From contig JAQSYQ010000016.1 in NCBI GenBank assembly GCA_029256015.1, positions 1 through 36,539 of the forward strand: a DNA stretch of 36,539 nucleotides, written 5' to 3'. Position numbers and translations under genes: made by a program. The first letter of the stretch is position 1. Every line of letters starts with the position of its first letter. The notes below the pieces were generated by a model, which searched no databases, was not told the DNA's origin, and saw only the letters and a program-made list of their open reading frames with translations. This DNA comes from Gammaproteobacteria bacterium (GTDB lineage: Bacteria > Pseudomonadota > Gammaproteobacteria > Francisellales > CACEW01). Below, piece after piece: positions 1 to 7,131 of this stretch.

Positions 1-18
1 AAAGGCGGGAATTTAGCT

Positions 19-276
19 TTAAACTTTAACCGCTCGGCTTTCATCGTAAATATTCAGCATTAGATCTAACTGATCAGGCAAGCCAATTGAGTCTTCATCA
101 GCGTCTAAGGCAGCTTCTTGCTCTACCATCATTAGCATGCCAAGTAAGCATTTGGTATCAATGCTGCCATCAGCATAGATTTTTAAGCCGCTGATCATAT
201 CTTGGGGCATTTCTAGCAATAAAGCTTTGTGTTCAGCAGTACCCATTTCAGCGATTACTCTAATTGTCTTTTTCAT
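19..276 (-). CDS. Small acidic hypothetical protein (85 aa)
   Basis: I do not recognise this family. The product is short and acidic in its second half, with no signal peptide, membrane segment or cysteine motif. The start at 276 is supported by a strong ribosome site (AAGGGG) a few bases upstream. A codon-like pattern runs through the whole frame. It lies alone at the window edge, divergent from the HTH gene at 536, so its operon context is not visible. Function unknown; that it is a real gene is fairly likely. Confidence 0.6.
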   Translation of the reverse strand: MKKTIRVIAEMGTAEHKALLLEMPQDMISGLKIYADGSIDTKCLLGMLMMVEQEAALDADEDSIGLPDQLDLMLNIYDESRAVKV

Positions 277-463
277 ACATCCCCTTCTTAATTTCTTTTA
301 GTTTATTCTTATAGGAAGATACTAAAGGAATAATATAAGCATAAGCCTAAGGTGTCAATAGGTAGCAGTTTCTTGGTAAACATTTCCCAAAATAAAATAA
401 TATTATTATATAAATCAATAGCTTAATTTTTTAGTAAATCTTAACTGATCAAAAATTGTGTTT

Positions 464-493
464 TTGGACAAAGAATTTTAAATAAACTAACAT
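464..493 (+). promoter_or_regulatory. Possible sigma70 promoter of the HTH/kinase-fold gene
   Basis: TTGGAC (464-469) and TAACAT (488-493) are separated by 18 bases. Transcription would begin near 500, inside the upstream extension of the open frame. That favours the ATG at 536 over the TTG at 497. The match is weak. The rest of the 277-535 gap is AT-rich, with no other feature I can support. Confidence 0.3.
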
Positions 494-535
494 GCTTTGA
501 TAAGTAACTTAGCAATAAAAGGCAGCCTTAAGTCC

Positions 536-1696
536 ATGGACAAGAATAAAGTTCTAACCGTCATAGCCAATAATGTCAGAAATTTGATGAATGAAACAGG
601 CTTATCCAGTACTGAGCTTGCCAGACGCTGTAAAATCTCAACGGGAACCATTAGCAAAATTATTAATGGCAATATGAGTATTACTATCCCTATGGCCCTT
701 AATCTGGCTGAAGGCTTTGGGGTGGATGTTGCTGAGATCCTTAAAGACTTAACGGACAAAGATTTAGCAAAGGCAGCCAAGCCAAAATTCGAGCCTAGCG
801 AACAATTATCAATAGGCGTGATGTCTATCAATAACAAACGCTTTACCTGCATTAAAGATGCTCATGGGGAAACGATAGGCTCATCTGAGCTCGTAACAGG
901 ATTAGACCTTGCTGAAACGACAGGAAGCTTAATTCAGCTTATTCAAGAAGCTATTTTTGAAGCCTTGCCAGGTGGAAGTGAAGACCAAAGTATTTTAAAG
1001 CAAGCCAAGCTTAATCTTGTGATGCAGTCATTTGAGTTTGAAGACACTCGCCACAAGTTTGAGCATTTTGCTAGAAAGTATTTTAAAGACGTAATGGTCA
1101 TTCCCGATTGGCAAATTACCTATTTGTCTACATTCAAAGATGGTGAAGGCATTTCATTGGTTACTGATAAGGGAACTTCCTTGTCTTTTATGCACAATGG
1201 TGTATTAAGGAAACTTGGCGGTTGGAAATATCCCGTTTATGACTTAGGTGGTGAAAACTGGTTAGGCGTGGAAACTATTCATCACACTATTGAAGCAGTA
1301 GAAGGCTATGTTCCGATGTCTAAGCTTGCTCAGAACGTTATGTCAAAGTTTAACAACAAGATAGAAAAAATTACTGAAACCTGTTTCAAAGGCTCGCACC
1401 CTGATATTTACATGCTGTTTACCGAAATTTTATTAAGAAGCTATTTTACAGGCGATACGGCAGCAAACGAAATTATTACTAAAGGCTTTGAAGAAGTATG
1501 CCGCATGGTTGAAAGAGCAGATAGCATTATTGGTATGCCGCTTAAAATCGCTATCAACGGTTCTTTAGCAGAGATCTATAGAAAGTATGTTGATCAAAGC
1601 CGATTAGTGCCTCACTCAAGCGAAACTCAAAAAGTGGAGCTTCTAGCAACGATCAGCAAAGAATTCTTGGCTGAGCATGGTGTAAATAACACTTAA
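536..1696 (+). CDS. HTH (XRE) regulator fused to a degenerate GlcNAc-kinase-like (BadF/NAGK) domain
   Basis: Residues about 8-70 form a Cro/C1-type helix-turn-helix: TELARRCKISTGTISKIING at 26-45, followed by an amphipathic dimerisation stretch. Residues about 91-380 resemble the N-acetylglucosamine kinase / BadF ASKHA fold: an Asp-containing strand (IPDW, D191), a GTGS-like turn altered to DKGTS (211-215), then GGWKYPVYDLGGENWLG (228-244), which matches the family's GGWG...DEGSG.WIG block. The N-terminal phosphate loop (DGGGT type) is replaced by MSINNKRF, so ATP chemistry is doubtful. I infer a sugar-sensing repressor or activator, by analogy with ROK regulators (HTH plus kinase fold). The start ATG at 536 was preferred to TTG at 497 because it begins right before the HTH. 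It converges with a NagA-like gene and a HAD phosphatase, which fits an amino-sugar role. HTH call firm; sensor role inferred. Confidence 0.75.
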   Translation: MDKNKVLTVIANNVRNLMNETGLSSTELARRCKISTGTISKIINGNMSITIPMALNLAEGFGVDVAEILKDLTDKDLAKAAKPKFEPSEQLSIGVMSINNKRFTCIKDAHGETIGSSELVTGLDLAETTGSLIQLIQEAIFEALPGGSEDQSILKQAKLNLVMQSFEFEDTRHKFEHFARKYFKDVMVIPDWQITYLSTFKDGEGISLVTDKGTSLSFMHNGVLRKLGGWKYPVYDLGGENWLGVETIHHTIEAVEGYVPMSKLAQNVMSKFNNKIEKITETCFKGSHPDIYMLFTEILLRSYFTGDTAANEIITKGFEEVCRMVERADSIIGMPLKIAINGSLAEIYRKYVDQSRLVPHSSETQKVELLATISKEFLAEHGVNNT

Positions 1697-1753
1697 CAGA
1701 TCGCTTTTAATTGTGTAATAATTTAGGCGTATTCCTATAAGGTTATTCTGCAT

Positions 1754-2134
1754 ATGGATTTTATTGATTTAATTAAATTAATCAATAACATAGATGAAAT
1801 TTGTCGAGCCGTAAGAGCTTTATATAGGCTATTGAAGTTTTTTAAAAAATCTTCTTGTTCTACTCTTGGTAGAACTAACCGCAAAAAATTACCTTTTAAA
1901 AAAAACCTTCACGTACAAGCTCAGCTTGTTTTTAAAAAGGCATCGATGACTCATTTTGAGTCAAATTTTAAAAAAATCATCAATGCCACCCTTCGTGGCG
2001 CTTTTAAAAAAGCTATAAAGTTCACGTTTTGTGAACTTGGCTATATAAAAAAACCTTTAAGGGTAACGATTTGTTACCTTTTAAAAAAAGATTATATGCT
2101 CACCGGGGTTCGAATCCCCGTTGGCTATTTTTAG
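1754..2134 (+). CDS. Doubtful ORF (126 aa) with seven (F/I/L)KK steps over the palindrome array
   Basis: An open frame spans the palindrome array. Its first 30 codons give an amphipathic segment (MDFIDLIKLINNIDE...). The rest repeats a hydrophobic-Lys-Lys step seven times, at codons starting 1841, 1895, 1931, 1967, 2003, 2045 and 2081. Spacings are 18, 12, 12, 12, 14 and 12 codons. The steps come from TTTAAAAAA blocks between hairpins and share one frame. That could mean translation, or simply that the DNA unit is a multiple of three. The ribosome site is weak (AAGG 12 bases upstream) and the tail overlaps the end of the opposite HAD gene. I regard the DNA structure as the real feature and the protein as unproven. 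Confidence 0.25.
   Translation: MDFIDLIKLINNIDEICRAVRALYRLLKFFKKSSCSTLGRTNRKKLPFKKNLHVQAQLVFKKASMTHFESNFKKIINATLRGAFKKAIKFTFCELGYIKKPLRVTICYLLKKDYMLTGVRIPVGYF
1838..2130. repeat. Array of seven unlike palindromes separated by TTTTAAAAAA blocks, about 36-bp period
   Basis: Hairpin stems, in order: GTTCTAC/GTAGAAC (1857-1875), ACAAGC/GCTTGT (1915-1929), TGACTCA/TGAGTCA (1947-1963), GCCAC/GTGGC (1985-1999), AAGTTCAC/GTGAACTT (2018-2038), GGTAAC/GTTACC (2062-2078) and CGGGG/CCCCG (2104-2120). Loops are 3-7 bases. Every stem has a different sequence but all are perfectly paired, so the symmetry is conserved rather than the bases. T-run/A-run blocks at about 1838, 1894, 1929, 1966, 2002, 2048 and 2079 separate them, mostly 36 bp apart. 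The array lies between two convergent genes. It could act as stacked bidirectional terminators, a structured RNA, or a palindromic repeat family. No known family recognised. Confidence 0.8.
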
Positions 2135-2764
2135 CGTTTTATAAAGATCTTGCCAACCATCAATAAAAGCAAAAGGCTTTCTGGCTTGAAGTGTTTCTTT
2201 GGTATGTGCCCCAAAAGTCGGGCATATAATTTTCATACTGGCATTATGGGCAAACTCAATATCAGTTATGGTATCACCTATCATTAAGCTTTCTTCAGAA
2301 GATACGCCAAATATTTGCATAATATGATTTAGCATAGCTGGGTTTGGCTTATTCATATATTCCTCACCGCAGCAGGTAATATCGAAAAAGTCTTTTAGGC
2401 CAAGATACTCAAGGGATTTGTCTAGTTCCACCCGAGCCTTAGAAGTAGCAATGGCTAGTTTAATATTATGTGCTTTAAGATCAGCTAACACTTCTTTGAT
2501 GCCGTCAAACAGCTCAGCCTGATATTCTTTAAGCTGCATCATGCTATGAAAATCATTTTTGAGCTCAATGAGAGTATCGTTATCAGCTTTTGGGAAACAT
2601 AAGGCAGTAGCTTTATCAAAGCCCATGCCCTGAACTTCTCTAGCTACAGTTTCACTTGGGGCAGGTAAGTCATATTTTTTTGCTAAAGCTAATTTGCAAG
2701 CGTAAATCTTACTAAAGGAATCAACTATAGTGCCATCCCAATCAAATACAATGAGCTTTAGCAT
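2081..2764 (-). CDS. HAD-superfamily phosphatase (phosphoglycolate-phosphatase-like)
   Basis: All HAD motifs are present: motif I FDWDGTIVDS near the start (nucleophile D and acid/base D two residues apart), motif II AIATSKAR, the lysine motif region NKPNPAML, and motif III MIGDTITDIEFA. A helical cap lies between motifs I and II, as in phosphoglycolate phosphatases and pyrophosphatases (subclass IA). Length of about 227 aa fits the family. The ATG at 2764 (MLKLIVF) is favoured over 2776 because the core strand begins there. Either way it overlaps the end of the NagA-like gene by about 20-35 bases, so the two are co-translated. The last roughly 14 residues are encoded by the final palindrome of the array and look like a read-on tail. 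Substrate unknown; a sugar phosphate from the neighbouring pathway is a guess. Confidence 0.85.
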   Translation of the reverse strand: MLKLIVFDWDGTIVDSFSKIYACKLALAKKYDLPAPSETVAREVQGMGFDKATALCFPKADNDTLIELKNDFHSMMQLKEYQAELFDGIKEVLADLKAHNIKLAIATSKARVELDKSLEYLGLKDFFDITCCGEEYMNKPNPAMLNHIMQIFGVSSEESLMIGDTITDIEFAHNASMKIICPTFGAHTKETLQARKPFAFIDGWQDLYKTLKIANGDSNPGEHIIFF

Positions 2765-3857
2765 CAATTGTCTCATTAAGAGGGCTAATTAGATTGGTGG
2801 CATTAGTGCCACAAATTCTTTCAATTTGGGCAGAAGTTAAGCCGATAGAAAGCATATTGTTAATTTGGCGACTTACATCTTGGCTGCCAGCAGCAACAAT
2901 TCCTTCATCTTGATAAAGTAAAGTCGAGTTTTCCTTCATATGAAGATTGCGGCCTGCTAAGCGCTTACTTTCAATGGAATCGGTCATCATCATGATGTTT
3001 TCATCACCGATAAGTTCAACTGCCTTTTTCACAATAGCTAGATCAACATGCTCTCCATCAAAGTTCTGAGCGGCTTTAACCAAGCCCTTGTGAGCATTAC
3101 AGATAATGGTTGCTGGAACTGGGCCTAGCTTTTCTTCAAGATTGCGTACAGTCCATGAGTCTAAATTGAGAGCTTTAACTTCTTCATCTCTTCTAGCTTT
3201 GTCAGTTGTTGTACGCCAAGCATGTTTAAAGTTAAGCGGCATGTCGTTAAATAAATGATCTGTACCAATCGCACCTTGGCCCCAGGCTGCCACAACATCA
3301 AAAATATCCTGCAAAGCTTTGGCACTGGCTAACGGGTCATTTTTTAAGAAATGGCCAGGGTTAGGTAAAACCTCACCACTTAAAAGGGTTTCAGCTATCC
3401 AAGTAGTAGAGGGGGCGGCAGTAAATAAAGTATTAGAGACAGTTTTATCTAATGGCGCATCGGGTGAAAAGATTACATAAATTAAGCCTTTTTTGCCTAG
3501 CTCAGCAAACTTTTTCCAATGATATTTGCTGGGGTTCCATACCCCAGTCTCAGGAGTGCCGCCGTGGCTGGCTAGAAGTGGCCCTTCTAAACCAATCCCA
3601 GCAATATGTTTAAAACGACCCGCGTTCTTTCCTCTTGAATAAATGTCCATTAAGAAAAGAAAGTCATCAAAATTTTGCTTGGGTAAATATAGGGTTAAAA
3701 TGCTGCGATGGTGGCGTGTGGCAAGAATATCCTCGATTTCCTGTAGTTGGATGTCAAAAATTTCAGTAAAGTCGAAACGGCCGACGCCGTGACAATGAAA
3801 ATCCAGTGATTTTCTTGCCAGCTTTTCAACTAACCTATCAGAAAATGATCCAACCAT
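2742..3857 (-). CDS. NagA-like amidohydrolase (N-acetylglucosamine-6-phosphate deacetylase family)
   Basis: The order of motifs follows NagA: LDFHCHG (H21, H23), GLEGPLL (E91), PNPGH (H169), GTDHLFNDMPL (H201), MMTDSIES (D293), and a GS turn near 324 followed by a helix ending TNATNLI. NagA removes acetate from GlcNAc-6-phosphate in the cytosol, giving glucosamine-6-phosphate for glycolysis or wall synthesis. The N-terminal beta-sandwich part is short and the internal segments diverge, so a related N-acyl amino-sugar substrate is possible. The start at 3857 follows an AGGCGG ribosome site. It is first in an overlapping pair with the HAD phosphatase and faces the HTH/kinase-fold gene. An inverted repeat at 3903-3921 may be its operator. 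Family firm, exact substrate not. Confidence 0.78.
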   Translation of the reverse strand: MVGSFSDRLVEKLARKSLDFHCHGVGRFDFTEIFDIQLQEIEDILATRHHRSILTLYLPKQNFDDFLFLMDIYSRGKNAGRFKHIAGIGLEGPLLASHGGTPETGVWNPSKYHWKKFAELGKKGLIYVIFSPDAPLDKTVSNTLFTAAPSTTWIAETLLSGEVLPNPGHFLKNDPLASAKALQDIFDVVAAWGQGAIGTDHLFNDMPLNFKHAWRTTTDKARRDEEVKALNLDSWTVRNLEEKLGPVPATIICNAHKGLVKAAQNFDGEHVDLAIVKKAVELIGDENIMMMTDSIESKRLAGRNLHMKENSTLLYQDEGIVAAGSQDVSRQINNMLSIGLTSAQIERICGTNATNLISPLNETIDAKAHCI

Positions 3858-3902
3858 TTTAAAGTCCGCCTAAATTAATGATAACCCTTCACTAATTGCG
3901 CA

Positions 3903-3921
3903 AATATTGTATACGAATATT
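3903..3921. promoter_or_regulatory. Inverted repeat AATATT-N7-AATATT upstream of the NagA-like gene
   Basis: Two AATATT halves are separated by 7 bases, flanked by GCGCAA on one side and TTGTGC on the other, about 45-65 bases before the NagA-like start. Position and symmetry suit an operator for a dimeric regulator. The HTH/kinase-fold protein at 536 is a natural candidate by location and theme, but nothing in the sequence proves it. AT-rich palindromes also arise by chance. Confidence 0.4.
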
Positions 3922-4184
3922 GTGCTAGATATTACTACGTTCTTTATTCCATATTTTTATAAAATTTGATCAGTTTATCCTTGATTATAAATTCCAATAG
4001 AATGCAGACAGCTAAAAAAACTCTTACCATCTCAAGGGCTAGTTTAGGGGTACATTTCGGGGTATCTCCAAAATTCAAATTCCAACAATCTAATATTTTC
4101 AATAGCTTAGCTACAGCCAACAATTCGATTGACGTCGCCTTTTAACCATGAATTTATCATTGTTGAAGTGGTGACTTAGCTTGT
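3922..4184. other. Intergenic stretch without a supported gene
   Basis: AT-rich DNA between the NagA-like and effector-like genes. It holds one short open frame (4002-4145, 47 codons) with no ribosome site and no recognisable product, which I do not accept as a gene. No terminator or RNA gene is evident. Confidence 0.5.
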
Positions 4185-5000
4185 TTAGCTCAAAGCCAAT
4201 TCACTAGACGCTATTTGTCCACGTGCTGCGGGTTGCTCGACTCTTCTCGCTTGAGGAGAGGTGGATTGATATAAAACTACCGCTACGGTTGTTCTTGCTG
4301 TTGGTGCTCTGTTTGGAGTGAGTATGTTTTGTTTAAAAAGACTAATTTGTTGTGCAGGATTTGGAAAACAAGAATGATGATATGTGGCAAACTCAAGACG
4401 CTTTGCAAGCTCCCCGTTGGGATTAAAGGAATGGTTTGAGGCCCTAATACGTGTTTCTAAAAGTCTTAATAGCTCTACAGGGGAAGTATCTAGACGGGCA
4501 AAAAGATCATTTTTCACAAAGTTTCTAACTATTTCTTTGTGATGACGATGGTGCAGAATAGACGAAAATAAAGAAGAACCTTGATAATAATCCGTTAAAA
4601 GAGCCGCAAGCGTGTCGTGGAATCTTTTATGAGTGAACTGGTTATATTGAGTTTCTTGGCTTGTTCTTCCTGCAAAAGGATAAATGCAATCTTTCACCTG
4701 AGAGTAGGCCAAGGGTCTTTCAAAGCGACAGCTTTTAGTAAATTTACAGTCAGTAAAGCTTAGCTGGTTTATATTGCCTGTAAAATTTGTCATGACAAAT
4801 TCAATATTAGTAAATCTCTTGGTCAAGCGTGTGTTGTAAACATCGATTTCAAGGTTAATAAAAGTTGATCCTGAAAATTGATAAAGTGCTGCTTCTGTAT
4901 GGCTGGGGCCTGATAAGCCAGATTCAAAAGCCCCAATAAAATCAAGGCTGTTATACGCCCCTTGAAGCACAATTGACCTAAAATCTTTTCTTTTTGCCAT
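4185..5000 (-). CDS. Candidate Dot/Icm effector with a Legionella-type unknown domain (271 aa)
   Basis: There is no signal peptide or membrane segment. Residues about 1-100 are beta-rich with irregular pentapeptide-like phasing (FTNIEFVMTNFTGN, LSFTDCKF). Residues about 125-215 are helical: FHDTLAALLTDYYQGSSLFS, a HHRHHKE cluster, then LLRLLETRI and NPNGELAKRLEFATYH. From memory this resembles the DUF5617-type domain that recurs in Legionella and Coxiella effectors and hypotheticals. The tail of about 45 residues is disordered and ends in small and polar residues with one Glu (SSELALS), as expected for a Dot/Icm C-terminal signal. It stands alone between unrelated operons. Effector status is inferred; the domain match is recollection, not a search. 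Confidence 0.6.
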   Translation of the reverse strand: MAKRKDFRSIVLQGAYNSLDFIGAFESGLSGPSHTEAALYQFSGSTFINLEIDVYNTRLTKRFTNIEFVMTNFTGNINQLSFTDCKFTKSCRFERPLAYSQVKDCIYPFAGRTSQETQYNQFTHKRFHDTLAALLTDYYQGSSLFSSILHHRHHKEIVRNFVKNDLFARLDTSPVELLRLLETRIRASNHSFNPNGELAKRLEFATYHHSCFPNPAQQISLFKQNILTPNRAPTARTTVAVVLYQSTSPQARRVEQPAARGQIASSELALS

Positions 5001-5115
5001 GAGATGTATCAGGTTTTGTAAAGATAAAATGACCCCACTAATAGTTTTTAAAGCTTGGTCAATGGCCTTTAAAGGGTTGTCAGCATATAAAGCTTAGTAT
5101 CTATTGGTTAAAGAT

Positions 5116-5144
5116 TTGACTACAGCATTTTTCCGTTATAGACT
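5116..5144 (+). promoter_or_regulatory. Sigma70 promoter of the TetR-MFS pair
   Basis: TTGACT (5116-5121), a 17-base spacer, and TAGACT (5139-5144). The -10 element lies inside the palindrome at 5139-5157, so a bound repressor would block it directly. Transcription would start near 5151, about 28 bases before the TetR start. Confidence 0.7.
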
Positions 5145-5157
5145 GACCGTCGGTCTA
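5139..5157. promoter_or_regulatory. TetR-family operator
   Basis: TAGACTGACCGTCGGTCTA is a 19-bp palindrome with one mismatched pair, containing the GACCG/CGGTC-type half-sites common for TetR/AcrR repressors. It overlaps the -10 element and lies 22 bases before the TetR start. This indicates autorepression of the two-gene unit, relieved by a ligand that the exporter may carry. Confidence 0.75.
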
Positions 5158-5178
5158 CAATATTAAGCAGGAAGTTTA

Positions 5179-5799
5179 ATGAGAGTTTTAAAAGATCCGG
5201 ACGTTAGACGAACTGAAATCATGCAGGCAGCTGAAAAGCTGTTTGAGAGCCATGGTTATGCAAAAACCTCAGTTGAAGCCATTATCAAACAAGCAGGTAT
5301 TGCTAAAGGGACCTTTTATTATTATTTCAAAACTAAGCAAGATATCCTAAGAGCTCTAGTGGCGTACAAAGGCTCTGAAATTTCTGAGTACTTTCATTCT
5401 ATAGTCGAGGACACTACTTTAACTGCAATTGAAAAATTACAGCGTATGTTGAGATCCCCAAATAAAAGAGGGATCAATGCTTCTGCGGTTATGGAAATTA
5501 TCCATAAGCCGGAAAACCGAGAGCTTCAGGAGGAGCTAAACGTTCAAAGCGTTAAAATTATCGCGCCACTTCTAGCCCAAGTATTAGAGCAAGGGCATCA
5601 AGAAGGCATTTTTGATAAGACAGCGTCTGTAGAGAGTATACAGCTTATACTCGCAGGTTCACAGTTCATACTTGATTCTGGGCTTTTTGAGTGGACATTA
5701 GAGAAGCGAGCCGTATTTTTAAAATCGATCCAAGCTATATTAGAGCAAATGTTAGGCGCTGAGCCTGGGTTACTTAGTTTCATTTCAGAGCATGAGTGA
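5179..5799 (+). CDS. TetR/AcrR-family transcriptional repressor
   Basis: Residues about 10-56 are a classic TetR DNA-binding domain: RRTEIMQAAEKLFESHGY, then SVEAIIKQAGIAKGTFYYYF with the KGTFYYYF recognition helix. The C-terminal 150 residues are all-helical and variable, as expected for a ligand-binding domain. Length (206 aa) is usual. The ATG at 5179 follows AGCAGGAAG. The gene ends within the start region of the MFS exporter (GTG at 5796, ATG at 5805), so the two are translationally coupled. The operator at 5139-5157 points to autoregulation. Likely role: inducible control of the neighbouring exporter. Ligand unknown. Confidence 0.92.
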   Translation: MRVLKDPDVRRTEIMQAAEKLFESHGYAKTSVEAIIKQAGIAKGTFYYYFKTKQDILRALVAYKGSEISEYFHSIVEDTTLTAIEKLQRMLRSPNKRGINASAVMEIIHKPENRELQEELNVQSVKIIAPLLAQVLEQGHQEGIFDKTASVESIQLILAGSQFILDSGLFEWTLEKRAVFLKSIQAILEQMLGAEPGLLSFISEHE

Positions 5800-5804
5800 A
5801 GCTT

Positions 5805-7106
5805 ATGACGCAAACAAACAAAGAAAGCCAATTAAATTCACACTTTCTTATTATTTGGTTTGGGCAATTTATATCAAGCATTGGCAGTGGTTTAACAGCC
5901 TTTGCCTTGGGTATCTATGTATTTCATCTCACAGGTTCCGCGACTACCTATTCTATGGTTCTGCTTGCGGCTTTTTTACCCGCTTTGATTTTAAAACCAG
6001 TAGGTGGGACATTATCGGATAGAATGAATAGAAGGCTTTTGATGATCATTGGCGATTTAGGCACTGCGCTGGGCATCATTTTTATTATTCTGATGATGTT
6101 TGTTGGTATAAAAGGATTTTGGGTTATTTATTGTGGAACAGTCGTGAGCTCTATTTTTGTTGCAGTTCAAAACCCTGCATATAAAGCTTCTGTGACAGAT
6201 TTGGTTTCTAAGGAGTTTTACTCCAAAGCAAGTGGCTTAATGCAAGTAGCTGAATCCTCTAAGTTTCTCATTTCACCTATAATTGCGGGTTTTTTATTTA
6301 AAATAATGGATGTTAAAGCGATACTTATTATTGATGTTATGACTTTTTTAATAGCCATTTCCACCAGCTTTTACATTAAATCAAATTATCCCGTAACAAA
6401 ACAAGAAATAGCGACTCAACATTTCTGCAAAGACTTCACAGACGGTTTTAGCTATCTTTTTAAAAATAAGAGCATTCTCTTGCTGATTTCGATCATTTCA
6501 TTTATTACGTTTTTTATTGGTTTGCTTCAAGCGCTGCTTGGTCCCATGATTTTATCTTTCACAGACTCGGTGACTTTTGGCGTTTCCCAAACTATTGCAA
6601 CTACAGGGATGTTGATTGGTAGCTCTTTTATTGGTGTTTTTGGCAAGTCTAACCAGAAGATCCGCATTCTATCAGTGAGCTTGATTTTAAGTGGAGTATT
6701 TTTCTCATTGCTTGGTATATCGGCAAATATTATTACGATTACCGTGTTCGGTTTTCTATTTTTTCTGGTTCTTCCATTTATCAATACAAGCTTAGATGTG
6801 TTGGTACGAGGCAATGTTGAAAATTATATGCAAGGACGCATTTGGTCGATTGTTTCTTTAATTTCACAACTAGGGATGGCCGTTGCCTTTGCTATAGCCG
6901 GATATTTAGCAGATAAAGTTTTTAACCCACTATTAGAACCGAATGGAGCTTTAGCCTCATCGGTGGGGGCTATTATTGGAACAGGGACAGGCAGGGGAAT
7001 AGGATTGATTTTTATCTTATCTGGTTTATTTGTTGTCATCACTGCAATAGTGATTAGCAGGTTAAAAATGCTTAAAATATTAGATAATTCTCAAGTAATA
7101 AGCTAA
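5805..7106 (+). CDS. MFS exporter, macrolide-efflux (Mef/MFS_3) type
   Basis: Twelve hydrophobic segments are visible. The loop after segment 2 carries GGTLSDRMNRRLLMI, the MFS signature between helices 2 and 3 (G...DR..RR). The sequence resembles MefA/MFS_3 drug exporters rather than sugar porters, including FGQFISSIGSGLTAFALGIY at the first helix. The product is an inner-membrane, proton-driven exporter. Start: ATG at 5805 has GAGTGA a few bases upstream; GTG at 5796 would add three residues. It is coupled to a TetR gene, a usual arrangement for inducible efflux. This family is common in Gram-positive bacteria, so horizontal gain is possible but not shown. It converges with the RhlE-like gene, with only about 25 bases between stops. 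Confidence 0.87.
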   Translation: MTQTNKESQLNSHFLIIWFGQFISSIGSGLTAFALGIYVFHLTGSATTYSMVLLAAFLPALILKPVGGTLSDRMNRRLLMIIGDLGTALGIIFIILMMFVGIKGFWVIYCGTVVSSIFVAVQNPAYKASVTDLVSKEFYSKASGLMQVAESSKFLISPIIAGFLFKIMDVKAILIIDVMTFLIAISTSFYIKSNYPVTKQEIATQHFCKDFTDGFSYLFKNKSILLLISIISFITFFIGLLQALLGPMILSFTDSVTFGVSQTIATTGMLIGSSFIGVFGKSNQKIRILSVSLILSGVFFSLLGISANIITITVFGFLFFLVLPFINTSLDVLVRGNVENYMQGRIWSIVSLISQLGMAVAFAIAGYLADKVFNPLLEPNGALASSVGAIIGTGTGRGIGLIFILSGLFVVITAIVISRLKMLKILDNSQVIS

Positions 7107-7131
7107 AGCGCCAGCTGCCCTTCTACTCTTT

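Noticed and set aside
2030..2130. A tRNA gene ending at the TTCGAAT hairpin
   Set aside because: Only a T-arm-like hairpin is present. No D-arm, anticodon arm or matching 5' acceptor strand lies upstream, and no CCA follows.
1838..2130. A CRISPR array
   Set aside because: The constant part is only a low-complexity T/A block, the 'spacers' are palindromes, and no cas gene is nearby.
4002..4145. Small 47-codon plus-strand ORF
   Set aside because: No ribosome site, no recognisable product, unremarkable composition; open by chance is more likely.
5796..7106. Transposon or integron carrying the TetR-MFS pair
   Set aside because: No transposase, terminal inverted repeats or target duplication seen; the composition is like the neighbours.
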